DNA from: Faecalibacillus intestinalis
Lineage (GTDB): Bacteria > Bacillota_I > Bacilli_A > Erysipelotrichales > Coprobacillaceae
NCBI RefSeq assembly: GCF_003024685.1
Contig: NZ_PYLQ01000010.1
Span: forward strand, 23,340 to 87,339
Direction: 5' to 3'
Length of the DNA: 64,000 nt
Position numbers and translations under genes: made by a program. A model generated the notes under the pieces. That model made no database searches. It was not told the origin of the DNA and saw nothing but the letters and a program-made list of their open reading frames with translations. Below are positions 51,378 through 60,000 of the stretch, one piece after another (position 1 is the stretch's first letter; every line of letters starts with the position of its first letter).

Positions 51378-51530
51378 CCTGCTTATAATATCAAATGGAT
51401 AAAGAATGAGAGATTTTTATAAAAATTGTTGGTAATATTTTGAATTTTCAGTAATTATTTATGATAAACTATTTACTTATTCTTTATCCGCATTCAATTC
51501 TATCATGTTTCTACATAGTTTGATAATGAT

Positions 51531-52193
51531 TTACTTATAAATCCAATTTTCATTTGTACCATAACGATAATGCGAAGCACCACATACTTCTTCATTACCT
51601 GCACAATGTCCTTCATCTAATAATTGGTTAATTAAAATCTTTACTGAGTAATCGTTACTATTATAGTAAGACTCGTAATCTTTATAATCTATTGAATGTG
51701 TCAATTCTTTTCCGCAATCACATTTAACCCAATATGTCACTCTTAAAATCTTTGTTTGTTCTTCCTTTTGAGGTTGTTGTGCATTAGTAGTATTTCCACT
51801 TGATGCTGGCTGACTTGGTGTTACAGAAGAAGGCTGATTGCTTTCAACAGGTTGTACTGGTGTTTGTTTTGTTTCAACTTTCTTTTTTGTTTTATTTTCA
51901 TTAGTATTTTGATTACTCGTTTTCTCTTGAGTTTGCACATCACTTTTTACAGATTCTTGATCTTCCTGAATCGTATTTTCTTCTGCTGTTTGTTTGGATG
52001 TATCATTTACACTTTTATCACTTTCATTGGTTTCATCTTTGGATACATCTTTTTTCTTTGATTTCTTTTTTGATACCTCTTTTTGTGAAATAATTACTTC
52101 TTTTTTGTTTTCTACATGGTTGTTCATTGGTAGTGCATTACAAACAACCAACAATGTAGATAACGCTAAAACTATAATATTGCTTTTTTTCAT
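51531..52193 (-). CDS. Secreted low-complexity protein with Cys-rich C-terminus (220 aa)
   Basis: Signal peptide ('MKKSNIIVLALSTLLVVCNA'), then ~115 residues of Lys/Glu/Ser/Thr/Gln-rich disordered linker, and a C-terminal ~70-residue domain with 'WVKCDCGKELTHSIDYKDY' and 'EGHCAGNEEVCGASHYRYG' (five Cys, several His), possibly metal-binding or disulphide-bonded. It resembles secreted proteins of unknown function encoded next to ICE adhesins. Function unknown. Confidence 0.72.
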   Translation of the reverse strand: MKKSNIIVLALSTLLVVCNALPMNNHVENKKEVIISQKEVSKKKSKKKDVSKDETNESDKSVNDTSKQTAEENTIQEDQESVKSDVQTQEKTSNQNTNENKTKKKVETKQTPVQPVESNQPSSVTPSQPASSGNTTNAQQPQKEEQTKILRVTYWVKCDCGKELTHSIDYKDYESYYNSNDYSVKILINQLLDEGHCAGNEEVCGASHYRYGTNENWIYK

Positions 52194-52253
52194 ATATTCT
52201 CATCTCCTCTACTCATTATCATCATTAAATTTGTACAAAGTCTATACTTGTAT

Positions 52254-52367
52254 TTATTGCTTATCAGAGCTACTATTACCTTTATTGATTTGGAAAAAGC
52301 ACATTGTAGCAATTCCTATAAATGCACCAATTTGCATTGAAACAATAGATATGATTATTTCTTTCAT
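52254..52367 (-). CDS. DUF3789-type small membrane protein (37 aa)
   Basis: ATG at 52367 with AAGGTGG upstream, start MKEIIISIVSMQIGAFIGIA, then CFFQINKGN. A single membrane helix with the layout of DUF3789 proteins, which are frequent in Firmicute ICEs. The longer open frame to 52448 has no start signal. First gene at the right end of the element. Confidence 0.78.
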   Translation of the reverse strand: MKEIIISIVSMQIGAFIGIATMCFFQINKGNSSSDKQ

Positions 52368-52384
52368 TGTACCACCTTCTTTCG

Positions 52385-52420
52385 TAAAAAAAAGATAGTA
52401 AATCTTTTGATCTACTATCT
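52385..52420 (-). terminator. Terminator after small-protein copy 3
   Basis: AGATAGTAAATC (52393-52404) pairs with GATCTACTATCT (52409-52420) with one mismatch; the minus strand ends in TTTTTTT. Confidence 0.85.
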
Positions 52421-52447
52421 TATCATTCATATTCGCTTTTAAAATCA

Positions 52448-52597
52448 TTACACTATTTCAATCCAACATAAATAATCGGCAATCTTCACTTTCATCCCAT
52501 CCAAGATATGTACTCTTTGTATTGGACTTACTAATGATTCTAGTGTTCTCCAAAATACTTTTTCACTTAATTCCTTATTGTTAATATAAAATTTCAT
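52448..52597 (-). CDS. Small conserved protein, copy 3 of 3 (49 aa)
   Basis: MKFYINNKELSEKVFWRTLE ... YLCWIEIV, one residue different from copy 2. AGGA 6 nt before the ATG, terminator right after, and the same structured leader upstream (52649-52717). The gene lies between the ICE and ssrA. Function unknown; conserved copies at element ends suggest a link with integration, but a chromosomal gene captured by duplication is equally possible. Confidence 0.75.
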   Translation of the reverse strand: MKFYINNKELSEKVFWRTLESLVSPIQRVHILDGMKVKIADYLCWIEIV

Positions 52598-52648
52598 TTG
52601 GTTTCCTGCTTTCTTTTAATGACATCCATTTTACCTCATCTCTGAAGT

Positions 52649-52717
52649 AAAAAATAGCGATTTTTAGGTAGTGACACCCTTTTATATGGGTGACATCCAC
52701 GTAAATCGCTATTTTTT
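52649..52717. promoter_or_regulatory. Structured leader of small-protein copy 3
   Basis: The same 15-bp inverted repeat as at 2728-2796, apart from changes in the loop; TGACATCC-type repeats inside and flanking. The stem is preserved while the loop varies, which suggests selection on structure. Confidence 0.55.
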
Positions 52718-52792
52718 GATTTTTTAAAATATCTTAAAAAACGTTGATTTCATCGGTATTTTTTCGATGACATCCATTTTAACTCTTAATTT

Positions 52793-53142
52793 TGGTGGAG
52801 ATGAGGGGAATCGAACCCCTGTCCAAAAGCAATTCCTCCAAAGCGTCTACAGTTTAGTCCATTGAATAGTTTAACTTGGCTACAATCAACGAACAATTTT
52901 ACACCAAGCGATTCTTTAAATTTTCGTGGTTAAAGTCAAGACTCCTTCAACCCTTATCCTAAAAGTTATAATACTAACAAAAAGCTATAGGCTCACTCAA
53001 TGTTAGCAGCTTTCATGTCTATGTCGACTAAGCGAAAGCGTAATTAGTTTGTCTGTTTCCAGTTATTTTTTGTTTGAGTTTAACGTACTCCAACGACTGC
53101 AGCTAAGGTCAAACATACCCCTGTCGAATCCAAGACATCCCC
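52793..53142 (-). ncRNA. ssrA: tmRNA
   Basis: 350 nt from GGGGATGTC (5', at 53142) to ...CATCTCCACCA (3', at 52793), with the tRNA-like T-arm 'GGGGTTCGATTCCCC'. It rescues stalled ribosomes together with SmpB, encoded 3 bp upstream. The tag frame ends at 53028 and reads ...KQKITGNRQTNYAFA; the resume codon is probably GTT at 53084, giving an 18-residue tag starting VKLK. The 3' end is the ICE attachment site and stays intact. Confidence 0.95.
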
Positions 53143-53145
53143 AAA

Positions 53146-53592
53146 TTAGTAATAATTTTTAAGCGATTTTTCGATATCTTTTTTTGCCGCTTTTTCTTTT
53201 AAATCATTACGCTTATCATAAAGTTTCTTTCCTTTAGCAAGCGCAATTTCTAATTTAGCTTTAGAACCACTAAAATACATTTTAGTAGGTACAACGGTTA
53301 AGCCACCTTCTTTTAACTTATTAGTTATTTTAAGGATTTCTTTTTTATGAAGCAAGAGTTTTCTTGTTCTTCTTGCTTCATGATTAAAGATGTTTCCATG
53401 ATCGTAAGGAGCGATATGCATGTTTTCTACATAAACCTCATCATTTTTAATTCTGACAAAAGAATCTTTTAAATTAACATTTCCTAAACGCACAGATTTA
53501 ATTTCAGTTCCTTTTAATTCAATACCTGCTTCATAAGTATCTAACAAGAAATAATCATGATGTGCTTTTTTATTTTGAGAAATAATCTTCAT
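53146..53592 (-). CDS. smpB: SsrA-binding protein SmpB (148 aa)
   Basis: ATG at 53592 (MKIISQNKKAHHDY), with AAAGGTGG 9 nt upstream; a GTG at 53604 gives a longer form. Conserved 'GIELKGTEIKSVRLGNVNLKDSF' and 'HGNIFNHEARRTRKLLLHKKEI', and a basic C-terminal tail. Binds tmRNA for trans-translation. It ends 3 bp before ssrA, so both may share a transcript with rnr. Confidence 0.96.
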   Translation of the reverse strand: MKIISQNKKAHHDYFLLDTYEAGIELKGTEIKSVRLGNVNLKDSFVRIKNDEVYVENMHIAPYDHGNIFNHEARRTRKLLLHKKEILKITNKLKEGGLTVVPTKMYFSGSKAKLEIALAKGKKLYDKRNDLKEKAAKKDIEKSLKNYY

Positions 53593-53610
53593 ACATATCA
53601 CCACCTTTAT

Positions 53611-55791
53611 CTATCTTCTTTTTCTTTTAAACTTTTGTTTTGGCTTTTTATCTCGTCGCTTATTTATTATAACAGTTTTTTTCTTCTTTTTGTTAGATTT
53701 CATACCAACAATTTGAAAATCTATCGTTTTTTCTCTTTTTGAAGCAGCTGAAACCTTAATTTTGACTTTATCTGACATCTTAAAACGTCTTCCTGTACGT
53801 TTTCCAATTAATTGTAAATTCACATCATCAAAATAATAGAAATCATCTACAAGATCTTCCATACGAATTAATCCTTCAATCGTATTTGGAAGTTCAACAA
53901 ACATACCAAAATTAGTAATAGAAGAAACAATTCCTTCAAAAGTTTCACCAATATGGTCTTCCATATATTCAGCCATTTTCATATCATCAACTTCACGTTC
54001 AATATCAATTGCTTTTCTTTCAAGTGAAGAAGCTTGATCAGCAACATTTTGCATAATAGAAGCAAAATGGAAAAGAGTTTCTTGATCTAATTTCTTTTTA
54101 AATAAATACGTACGAATTAAACGATGAACCATTAAATCAGGATAACGTCTAATTGGTGATGTAAAATGTGTATAATATTCATCTGCTAAACCAAAATGTC
54201 CTAAACATTGTTCATCATATCTTGCCTTTGCCATGCAACGAAGAAGTAATGTAGAAATAATCACATGTTCATCTGTTCCTTTACTTGCTTCAACGATTTT
54301 ACTTAATTCTTTAGAACGAATATCTTCTAATGAACCTTTTATTGTATAACCTAGAGTTCTAGAAATTGTAGAGAATTTTCTTAATTTATCTACCTTAGGA
54401 TTTTCATGAACACGATAGATAAATGGTAAATCAAGCCATTTAAAATGTTTTGCAACTGTTTCATTGGCAACTAACATAAATGATTCAATGATACGGTCAC
54501 TTTCTCCACGTTGTCTTAAAACAACATCTATTGGTTTACCTTTTTCATCAACTAATACTTTAGCTTCATTTGTATCAAAATCGATTGCTCCACGATCTTC
54601 TCTTGTTTTTTGTAAAATTTCAGCAAGTTCTTTCATTAAGAAAAATAAATCACATACATGGCTATACTCTTCTTGTAGTTTTTTATCCCCTGCAAGTATT
54701 TTATTAACATTATTATAAGTCATTCTTTCAGTTGAATTAATAACTGATTCAACGATATCATGATCAATGACTTCCCCTTGAGGGGTAATTTCCATAAAAC
54801 ATGAAATTGCAAAACGATCCACATGAGGATTGAGTGAACAAATTCCATTAGATAATTTATGAGGAAGCATTGGAATAACACGATCCACTAAATAAATAGA
54901 AGTTCCTCTTGCAAGTGCTTCTTTATCTAATTCAGATCCTTCTTCTACATAATAAGAAACATCAGCAATATGTACCCCTAAATAATAATTTCCATTCTTT
55001 AATCTTCTTAAAGAAATTGCATCATCTAAGTCCTTGGCATCATCACCATCAATCGTAACAATCGTTTCATTTCTTAAATCAGTTCTTGTTTTAGCTTCTT
55101 CTTGATCAATTTCATTTTCAATTGATTCGATTTGTTCATAAACTTCTTTAGGAAATTCAACATGTGCTTCATGTTGAGAAACAACAGATAAAATATCAAC
55201 CCCTGGATCTCCTACATGTCCTAAAATTTCTACGACATTTCCTTTTAAATAAGGTTTATACGTTTTAATTTCAACAACAACTTTATGTCCAGCTACTGCA
55301 CCATGACTATGTGCATGATCTATATAAATAGGTTGTGTAAACTTTTGATCATCCGCATCAAAGATAAGTTCTCTTTTAGCATTTTTCAACAGCCCAACAA
55401 GTCTTGTTTGTCCTCTTTCAATAACTTTAACAATTCTACCTTCTTGACGCGATCCTGTTTGATGCTTTTTAAGTTCAACCATGACTGTATCCATATTAAA
55501 AGCATCTTTTAAATCTCTTGAAGAAATAAAAATATCATCACTTTCTTCATCAATAATGACAAAACCAAAACTTCTTTTATTAATATGTAAAACACCTAAA
55601 ATATAATTAGAATTTTCTATTAATAAATATTCATTTTTATCATTTCTTACAATTTTACCCTCATCTTCTAATTGATTTAAAGCTTTAAGCAAAACTGTAA
55701 AACCTTCACTATTATTTAGATCTAATACATGTTGTAATTCATGAATTGATCTTTCTTTATCTTTTAATATATTCAAAATTCTTTCTTTCAT
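53611..55791 (-). CDS. rnr: Ribonuclease R (726 aa)
   Basis: 3'-5' exoribonuclease of the RNB family. N-terminal winged helix and cold-shock domains, RNB catalytic centre 'TIDGDDAKDLDDAISL' with the metal-binding aspartates, and a C-terminal S1 domain ('GETFEGIVSSITNFGMFVEL') followed by a Lys/Arg-rich tail. GGAGGTGAG precedes the ATG. RNase R degrades the defective mRNAs freed by trans-translation, which fits its linkage to smpB-ssrA. Confidence 0.97.
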   Translation of the reverse strand: MKERILNILKDKERSIHELQHVLDLNNSEGFTVLLKALNQLEDEGKIVRNDKNEYLLIENSNYILGVLHINKRSFGFVIIDEESDDIFISSRDLKDAFNMDTVMVELKKHQTGSRQEGRIVKVIERGQTRLVGLLKNAKRELIFDADDQKFTQPIYIDHAHSHGAVAGHKVVVEIKTYKPYLKGNVVEILGHVGDPGVDILSVVSQHEAHVEFPKEVYEQIESIENEIDQEEAKTRTDLRNETIVTIDGDDAKDLDDAISLRRLKNGNYYLGVHIADVSYYVEEGSELDKEALARGTSIYLVDRVIPMLPHKLSNGICSLNPHVDRFAISCFMEITPQGEVIDHDIVESVINSTERMTYNNVNKILAGDKKLQEEYSHVCDLFFLMKELAEILQKTREDRGAIDFDTNEAKVLVDEKGKPIDVVLRQRGESDRIIESFMLVANETVAKHFKWLDLPFIYRVHENPKVDKLRKFSTISRTLGYTIKGSLEDIRSKELSKIVEASKGTDEHVIISTLLLRCMAKARYDEQCLGHFGLADEYYTHFTSPIRRYPDLMVHRLIRTYLFKKKLDQETLFHFASIMQNVADQASSLERKAIDIEREVDDMKMAEYMEDHIGETFEGIVSSITNFGMFVELPNTIEGLIRMEDLVDDFYYFDDVNLQLIGKRTGRRFKMSDKVKIKVSAASKREKTIDFQIVGMKSNKKKKKTVIINKRRDKKPKQKFKRKRR

Positions 55792-55809
55792 CTTCTCACC
55801 TCCAAAAAA

Positions 55810-55832
55810 AATAGGACGCCTTGCGTCCTATT
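55810..55832 (-). terminator. Terminator between secG and rnr
   Basis: AATAGGACGC/GCGTCCTATT stem with a 3-nt loop, followed on the minus strand by a run of seven or more T. Confidence 0.9.
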
Positions 55833-55837
55833 ATTCA

Positions 55838-56068
55838 TTAATTCATACGTAGTAGAATTGCGATCACGAAGAAGGCAATACTCAAAATCATCGTCATTCT
55901 AGACATTACTAAATCAACACCACGTTCTTTTTGTTCAGCAAAAAGATTTGAACTTTGACCAGTTAATGCATTAACAATATCATCTGATTTTCCACTTTGT
56001 AATAAACATAATATAATAAGAGCAACGGAAATAATAACCATAGCAACCTTTAAAATTGTTTCAAACAT
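55838..56068 (-). CDS. secG: Protein-export membrane protein SecG (76 aa)
   Basis: Two membrane helices flanking 'LLQSGKSDDIVNALTGQSSNLFAEQKERG', the SecG signature. Auxiliary subunit of the SecYEG translocon. secG-rnr-smpB-ssrA is the usual Firmicute order. Confidence 0.93.
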   Translation of the reverse strand: MFETILKVAMVIISVALIILCLLQSGKSDDIVNALTGQSSNLFAEQKERGVDLVMSRMTMILSIAFFVIAILLRMN

Positions 56069-56156
56069 ATTTTTAACCTCCTTCGATTAATTTAATACAT
56101 TGCATAGCAAATATTATCATAAAAAGCTCATAAACACAACATAATTTTAAAATAAC

Positions 56157-57836
56157 TTATGCATTATCTAACCCACAAACATAGTAACGATCTTCTACCC
56201 TTACAACCGTTACATTAACTGTCGAATTTAAGCCTTCAATTTCTTCATTAAACGTTAATGAAATCAAAATATTATAATAATCATTATCCTCTAATCCAGC
56301 AATTGTTACCTTTGAAGGTGAATAAGATATAATATTATATTTTAAAACCTCTAATTCTGGATATTGATTTTTATAACTATAAAATGATGTTTGTGCATAT
56401 TGACTAAAGTTTTCCACCATTTCAGAATACATATAATCAACACCACCTATTTCATTTTTTTTCTTATCTACAAAAGTATAATAATCACACACAAAATAAG
56501 CAGCCACTAATTGACATTCATCTTCTTCATCTTTATTTTTATAACTTGTATCTAGTCTTGCATAAATATTATTTAATAGTTCGCTATCTCCAGATTTAGT
56601 GTATGGAGATTGTACTGTTTCAGTTTTTATTGGTAAAGGCGTATCTTTAGATGTCATAAAATAACCAACACCTACAATCACAAGTAAAAAACATAGCGCA
56701 ATAATTAAATGATCTCTCATGGCTTTTTGAGGAGATCTTCTTTTACGATAACGATCTAAAAATTTAATTTTTGGTAATTTATCAGAATCAATAAAAATAT
56801 TTACAATTGTTAAAATTGGTTTATATTTTCTAGAAATCATATCTGTTACTTCTACAAATATTTCAAACATAATCATTAAAGCAATAAATAAAATTGTTCC
56901 TGCAGTTGGATTATAATAATATAAATAAGATGAAAGCGAAAATAAGAAAGTGACTAAATAAAGCACTAAAACACTTTTTCTTTGTCCTAATTTTAATTTA
57001 AACATCAAATTATGATGTAAATGTCCTCGATCCGCTTCACTAAATTTTTTATGATGTATTTTTCTTCTTAAAATTGCTATTAAAGTATCCATGATTGGAA
57101 CCATTAAAACAATAATTGGTGCTCCTAAAGTAAAAAAAGTAGAAGCATTGTATCCAAATCCTAATAAAGAAATAACTGAAATCATGAAACCTATATATAA
57201 AGCTCCACAATCCCCCATAAAAATTTTTGCTGGATGAAAATTAAAAAACAAAAAGCCCATAATACTTCCAGCAAGAATGAGTGATAAAGAAGCAATGTCA
57301 CTTCTTCCAGATAATAAAGAAGTCATTGAGATAGTAACAAGGACAATAATTGAAATACCTGCAGATAACCCATCTAACCCATCAATTAAATTAATCGCAT
57401 TAGTAATTCCTACAATCCAAAATAAAGTAACAATCCCTGAAAGAAATGTCATCGCATCACTTGGGAAATATCCAAATCCTTTTATATAGATTTCTCCATA
57501 AACAATGACAATCAACGCCGCAATGACTTCAAAAATTAATTTTACTTTAGGGGATAAATCATGACTATCATCATAAAGCCCTACCATAAAAATTATAAAT
57601 CCTGCAACCATAATAGCATTTATTTGATGATCTGCTTTCAAAAATAAGGCTGATCCTATAAGTGAACTTAAATAAATGGCATAGCCACCAATACGTGCTA
57701 TTTCATGTTTATGAACTGTTCTTTTATTCATATGTGCAACAATTCCTAATTGATTTCCAGCTTTAATTACAAGTGGAATCATTAAAGCTGAAATGATTGT
57801 TGTTACAACAAATGAAAGAATGACCGTCAGTGACAT
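56157..57836 (-). CDS. TagO/MraY-like glycosyl-1-phosphate transferase with extra outer domain (559 aa)
   Basis: The first ~340 residues are a polytopic WecA/TagO/MraY-family enzyme: 'VGLYDDSHDLSPKVKL' (Asp pair), 'GITNAINLIDGLDGLSAG', 'NFHPAKIFMGDCGALYIGF', and 'RGHLHHNLM'. It transfers a sugar-phosphate (probably GlcNAc-1-P) to undecaprenyl phosphate to start wall teichoic acid or related glycan synthesis. The family norm is 320-370 residues; here an extra membrane helix ('HLIIALCFLLVIVGVGYFM') is followed by a ~160-residue extracytoplasmic domain ending 'VTVVRVEDRYYVCGLDNA'. This fusion is unusual. Confidence 0.88.
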   Translation of the reverse strand: MSLTVILSFVVTTIISALMIPLVIKAGNQLGIVAHMNKRTVHKHEIARIGGYAIYLSSLIGSALFLKADHQINAIMVAGFIIFMVGLYDDSHDLSPKVKLIFEVIAALIVIVYGEIYIKGFGYFPSDAMTFLSGIVTLFWIVGITNAINLIDGLDGLSAGISIIVLVTISMTSLLSGRSDIASLSLILAGSIMGFLFFNFHPAKIFMGDCGALYIGFMISVISLLGFGYNASTFFTLGAPIIVLMVPIMDTLIAILRRKIHHKKFSEADRGHLHHNLMFKLKLGQRKSVLVLYLVTFLFSLSSYLYYYNPTAGTILFIALMIMFEIFVEVTDMISRKYKPILTIVNIFIDSDKLPKIKFLDRYRKRRSPQKAMRDHLIIALCFLLVIVGVGYFMTSKDTPLPIKTETVQSPYTKSGDSELLNNIYARLDTSYKNKDEEDECQLVAAYFVCDYYTFVDKKKNEIGGVDYMYSEMVENFSQYAQTSFYSYKNQYPELEVLKYNIISYSPSKVTIAGLEDNDYYNILISLTFNEEIEGLNSTVNVTVVRVEDRYYVCGLDNA

Positions 57837-57908
57837 TTTGCCACCTCCTTTATGCCTATATTATTCATTATTTTTTAGTAAATTTCAACTTTTAAATAGC
57901 TCTATGAC

Positions 57909-57937
57909 TTGTATTCTGACAAAAACTTGTCTATACT
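57909..57937 (+). promoter_or_regulatory. Promoter of mupG with overlapping dyad
   Basis: TTGTAT (57909-57914), 17-bp spacer, TATACT (57932-57937), leading to a short leader with AAGGAGG. The -10 lies in an imperfect dyad (CTTGTCTATAC/GTATATAAG), a plausible operator for a GntR-like regulator. Confidence 0.6.
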
Positions 57938-57960
57938 AGTATATAAGGAGGAATATGTTT

Positions 57961-59109
57961 ATGCATAGTTTAGGAATCTCTGTTTATCCAGATAAAAGTG
58001 ATATTAAAGAAGTCTATGATTATATGGAAACTGCTGCTAAATTAGGTTTTACTAGAATCTTTACTTGTTTTTTATCTATTCCAGATGATAAAAGAGAAAG
58101 TTATTTAAAAGAATTTAAAGGATTCATGGATAAAGCTCATGAATTAGGATTTGTTGTTGCTGCTGATACAAATCCAGAAGTATTTAAATTAATTGGAGCT
58201 ACTCCAAATAATTTAAAACCATTTGCAGATTTAGGATTAGATATTATTCGTTTGGATGGTAACTTTGGTACTCAAGGAGATATCGCTGTTACTAGAAATC
58301 CTTATGGTATTAAAATCGAATTCAATGCTAGTATGGATGCTGGTGTTGATTTATTAATTAAAAACGGTGGAAATAAAGATCAAATTATTATGTGTCATAA
58401 CTTTTTCCCAGAAAGATATACAGGATTAGATTTTGATTTATTCCAACAATTTAATAAACAATGGAAAGCATTAAATCTTCATACAGCTGCCTTTGTTTCA
58501 AGTCACAATGATCCAACAATTGGTCCTTGGGAAGTTTTCTGTGGTTTACCTACAGTTGAAATTATGAGACCACTACCTATTGAAGTACAAGCAAGATATT
58601 TATTAGCCACTGGTGATGTTGATGATATTATCGTTGGTAACTATCCAGCAAGTACAAAAGAATTAGAAGCATTATCAAAAATCAACTTCCAAGCTTTAGA
58701 ATTACGTGTTGATGAAGTAACAGAAATTACTGATAATGAAAAATACATCATGTATGAATTTGCTCCACACTGGGATCGATACGATCATTCATCATTTATG
58801 TTAAGATCAAGTTTCCCAAGACTTCAATTCAAAAACCAAGCAACTGTTCAAGATTCAGGATTTGGTGATAAAAAAGAAGCTAAAGAAGACAAATCTATTC
58901 CACATCATGACTGTGGTAAAAAAGTATTTACGCGTGGTGATATCTTAGTGGTTAACGATAACTTAGCTCATTATCGTGGTGAATTAGAAGTTGTTTTAAC
59001 TGAAATCCCAAATGATGGTGAAAGAAACTTAATTGGTAAAGTAAAAGATGAAGATTTAGGTTTATTAGATTTCATTAAACCAGGTCAACATTTCAAATTT
59101 ATTAAATAA
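57961..59109 (+). CDS. mupG: 6-phospho-N-acetylmuramidase MupG (DUF871 family, 382 aa)
   Basis: ATG at 57961 has the better spacing to AAGGAGG (9 nt) than the ATG at 57955. The N-terminal TIM barrel 'LGISVYPDKSDIKEVYDYME', 'GFTRIFTCFLSIPDD', 'LGLDIIRLDGNFG' and 'IMCHNFFPERYTGLDFDLF' is typical of MupG, which cleaves MurNAc-6P-GlcNAc during cell wall recycling. The C-terminal ~120 residues form a beta domain. No PTS or etherase gene is adjacent here. Confidence 0.92.
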   Translation: MHSLGISVYPDKSDIKEVYDYMETAAKLGFTRIFTCFLSIPDDKRESYLKEFKGFMDKAHELGFVVAADTNPEVFKLIGATPNNLKPFADLGLDIIRLDGNFGTQGDIAVTRNPYGIKIEFNASMDAGVDLLIKNGGNKDQIIMCHNFFPERYTGLDFDLFQQFNKQWKALNLHTAAFVSSHNDPTIGPWEVFCGLPTVEIMRPLPIEVQARYLLATGDVDDIIVGNYPASTKELEALSKINFQALELRVDEVTEITDNEKYIMYEFAPHWDRYDHSSFMLRSSFPRLQFKNQATVQDSGFGDKKEAKEDKSIPHHDCGKKVFTRGDILVVNDNLAHYRGELEVVLTEIPNDGERNLIGKVKDEDLGLLDFIKPGQHFKFIK

Positions 59110-59112
59110 TTT

Positions 59113-59141
59113 AAATGAGGTTCAAAACGAACCTCATTTTT
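59113..59141. terminator. Bidirectional terminator between mupG and HAD gene
   Basis: AATGAGGTTC (59114-59123) pairs with GAACCTCATT (59129-59138) with A- and T-runs at the ends; it separates two convergent genes. Confidence 0.9.
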
Positions 59142-59913
59142 AATCTATTGTTTTTAAATATTCTTCTAAACCATTTTCATCTACATGACCAATCACTTCA
59201 TCAGCCACATCTTTTAACTCTTTAACAGCATTTTTCATAGCAATCCCATGACCTGCATATTTAATCATTTCTAAGTCATTCAATCCATCTCCAAAAGCAT
59301 AACTATGCTCTTTATCAATATTTAAATGTTCTAATACCTTTTGTACACCTGTAGCCTTTGATGTATCTAATGCACATATTTCAAATGAATTAGCTGTTCC
59401 ATGATGATCAAAATAAAATTTATCAGCAATATATTCTATAATTTTATCATGATCTTTTTTAGCACTAATTTCTATTTTTAAAGTACGATGCATTACTTCT
59501 TCTTTATCAAAAGAAATGATTAACTTTTCATGACGAATATCACATACTTTAAAAAATTCTATAAAATCTTTATAAGAAGGATCAATATAACAATCTGTTG
59601 CTGTTTCAAAATCGTATTCACAATCAACGCTTTCTAACAAATTCATTAAATCATTCACTTTTTCATAAGGAATTCTATTTTCATAGATGATTTCATGATT
59701 AAGCTCTACATGTGCCCCATTACATAATACAAAACCATTAAACCCAGCCTCAATGATTTGATTTGAAATAAAGGCTAAAGGTCTACCTGAGGCAACAAAT
59801 AAATAATGTCCAGCCTCTTTCAATCTTTTAAGTTCTCTTTTTACTCCTTCAGGTATTTTTAATTCACTATTCAATAATGTCCCGTCTATATCAAAAAATA
59901 ATACTTTCTTCAT
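59140..59913 (-). CDS. Cof-type HAD-family phosphatase (257 aa)
   Basis: HAD motif I 'FFDIDGTLLNSE' (DxD), motif II 'FVASGRPLAF', motif III Lys, and motif IV 'AFGDGLNDLEMIKYAG'. Cap type IIB. Such enzymes dephosphorylate sugar phosphates, nucleotides or PLP; substrate not predictable. GAGGTG precedes the ATG. Confidence 0.93.
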   Translation of the reverse strand: MKKVLFFDIDGTLLNSELKIPEGVKRELKRLKEAGHYLFVASGRPLAFISNQIIEAGFNGFVLCNGAHVELNHEIIYENRIPYEKVNDLMNLLESVDCEYDFETATDCYIDPSYKDFIEFFKVCDIRHEKLIISFDKEEVMHRTLKIEISAKKDHDKIIEYIADKFYFDHHGTANSFEICALDTSKATGVQKVLEHLNIDKEHSYAFGDGLNDLEMIKYAGHGIAMKNAVKELKDVADEVIGHVDENGLEEYLKTID

Positions 59914-59971
59914 ACTTTCACCTCAATGAAATTGTATCATGATTCTATTATAATATTATTTAATTTCTAGA

Positions 59972-60000
59972 TAAGAAAAAAACTGTCAATCAGACAGTTT
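59972..60000 (-). terminator. Terminator after mreB
   Basis: AAACTGTC/GACAGTTT stem (59980-59999) followed on the minus strand by TTTTTTC. Confidence 0.85.

Larger units (their letters stand above)
51205..51530. other. Non-coding gap upstream of the adhesin gene
   Basis: About 325 bp holding two minus-strand terminators (51286-51307, 51352-51377) and the adhesin leader. No gene seen. Confidence 0.6.
2874..52794. mobile_element. ~50-kb integrative and conjugative element next to ssrA
   Basis: Contains two large serine recombinases, a sigma-like regulator, VirD4-type coupling protein, Toprim primase, MobP-type relaxase, VirB2/3/4/6-like mating-pair genes, NlpC/P60 hydrolase, SpaA adhesin and cargo. 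The right boundary is the 3' CCA end of tmRNA, a common integration site. The left boundary is inferred from where a 399-bp repeat ends (2873). All confidently called protein genes read leftwards. The tmRNA gene is left intact. I do not see a copy of the tmRNA 3' end at the left boundary, which fits a serine integrase with a 2-bp core (TG is shared) better than a tyrosine integrase. Ends need excision data to be certain. Confidence 0.8.
52396..52794. repeat. 399-bp repeat, right copy
   Basis: Partner of 2475-2873 (20 mismatches, no gaps). Its last two bases overlap the CCA end of ssrA. Confidence 0.85.

Noticed and set aside
53593..53604. GTG start for smpB four codons upstream
   Set aside because: The GTG lies inside the Shine-Dalgarno; the ATG at 53592 has proper spacing.
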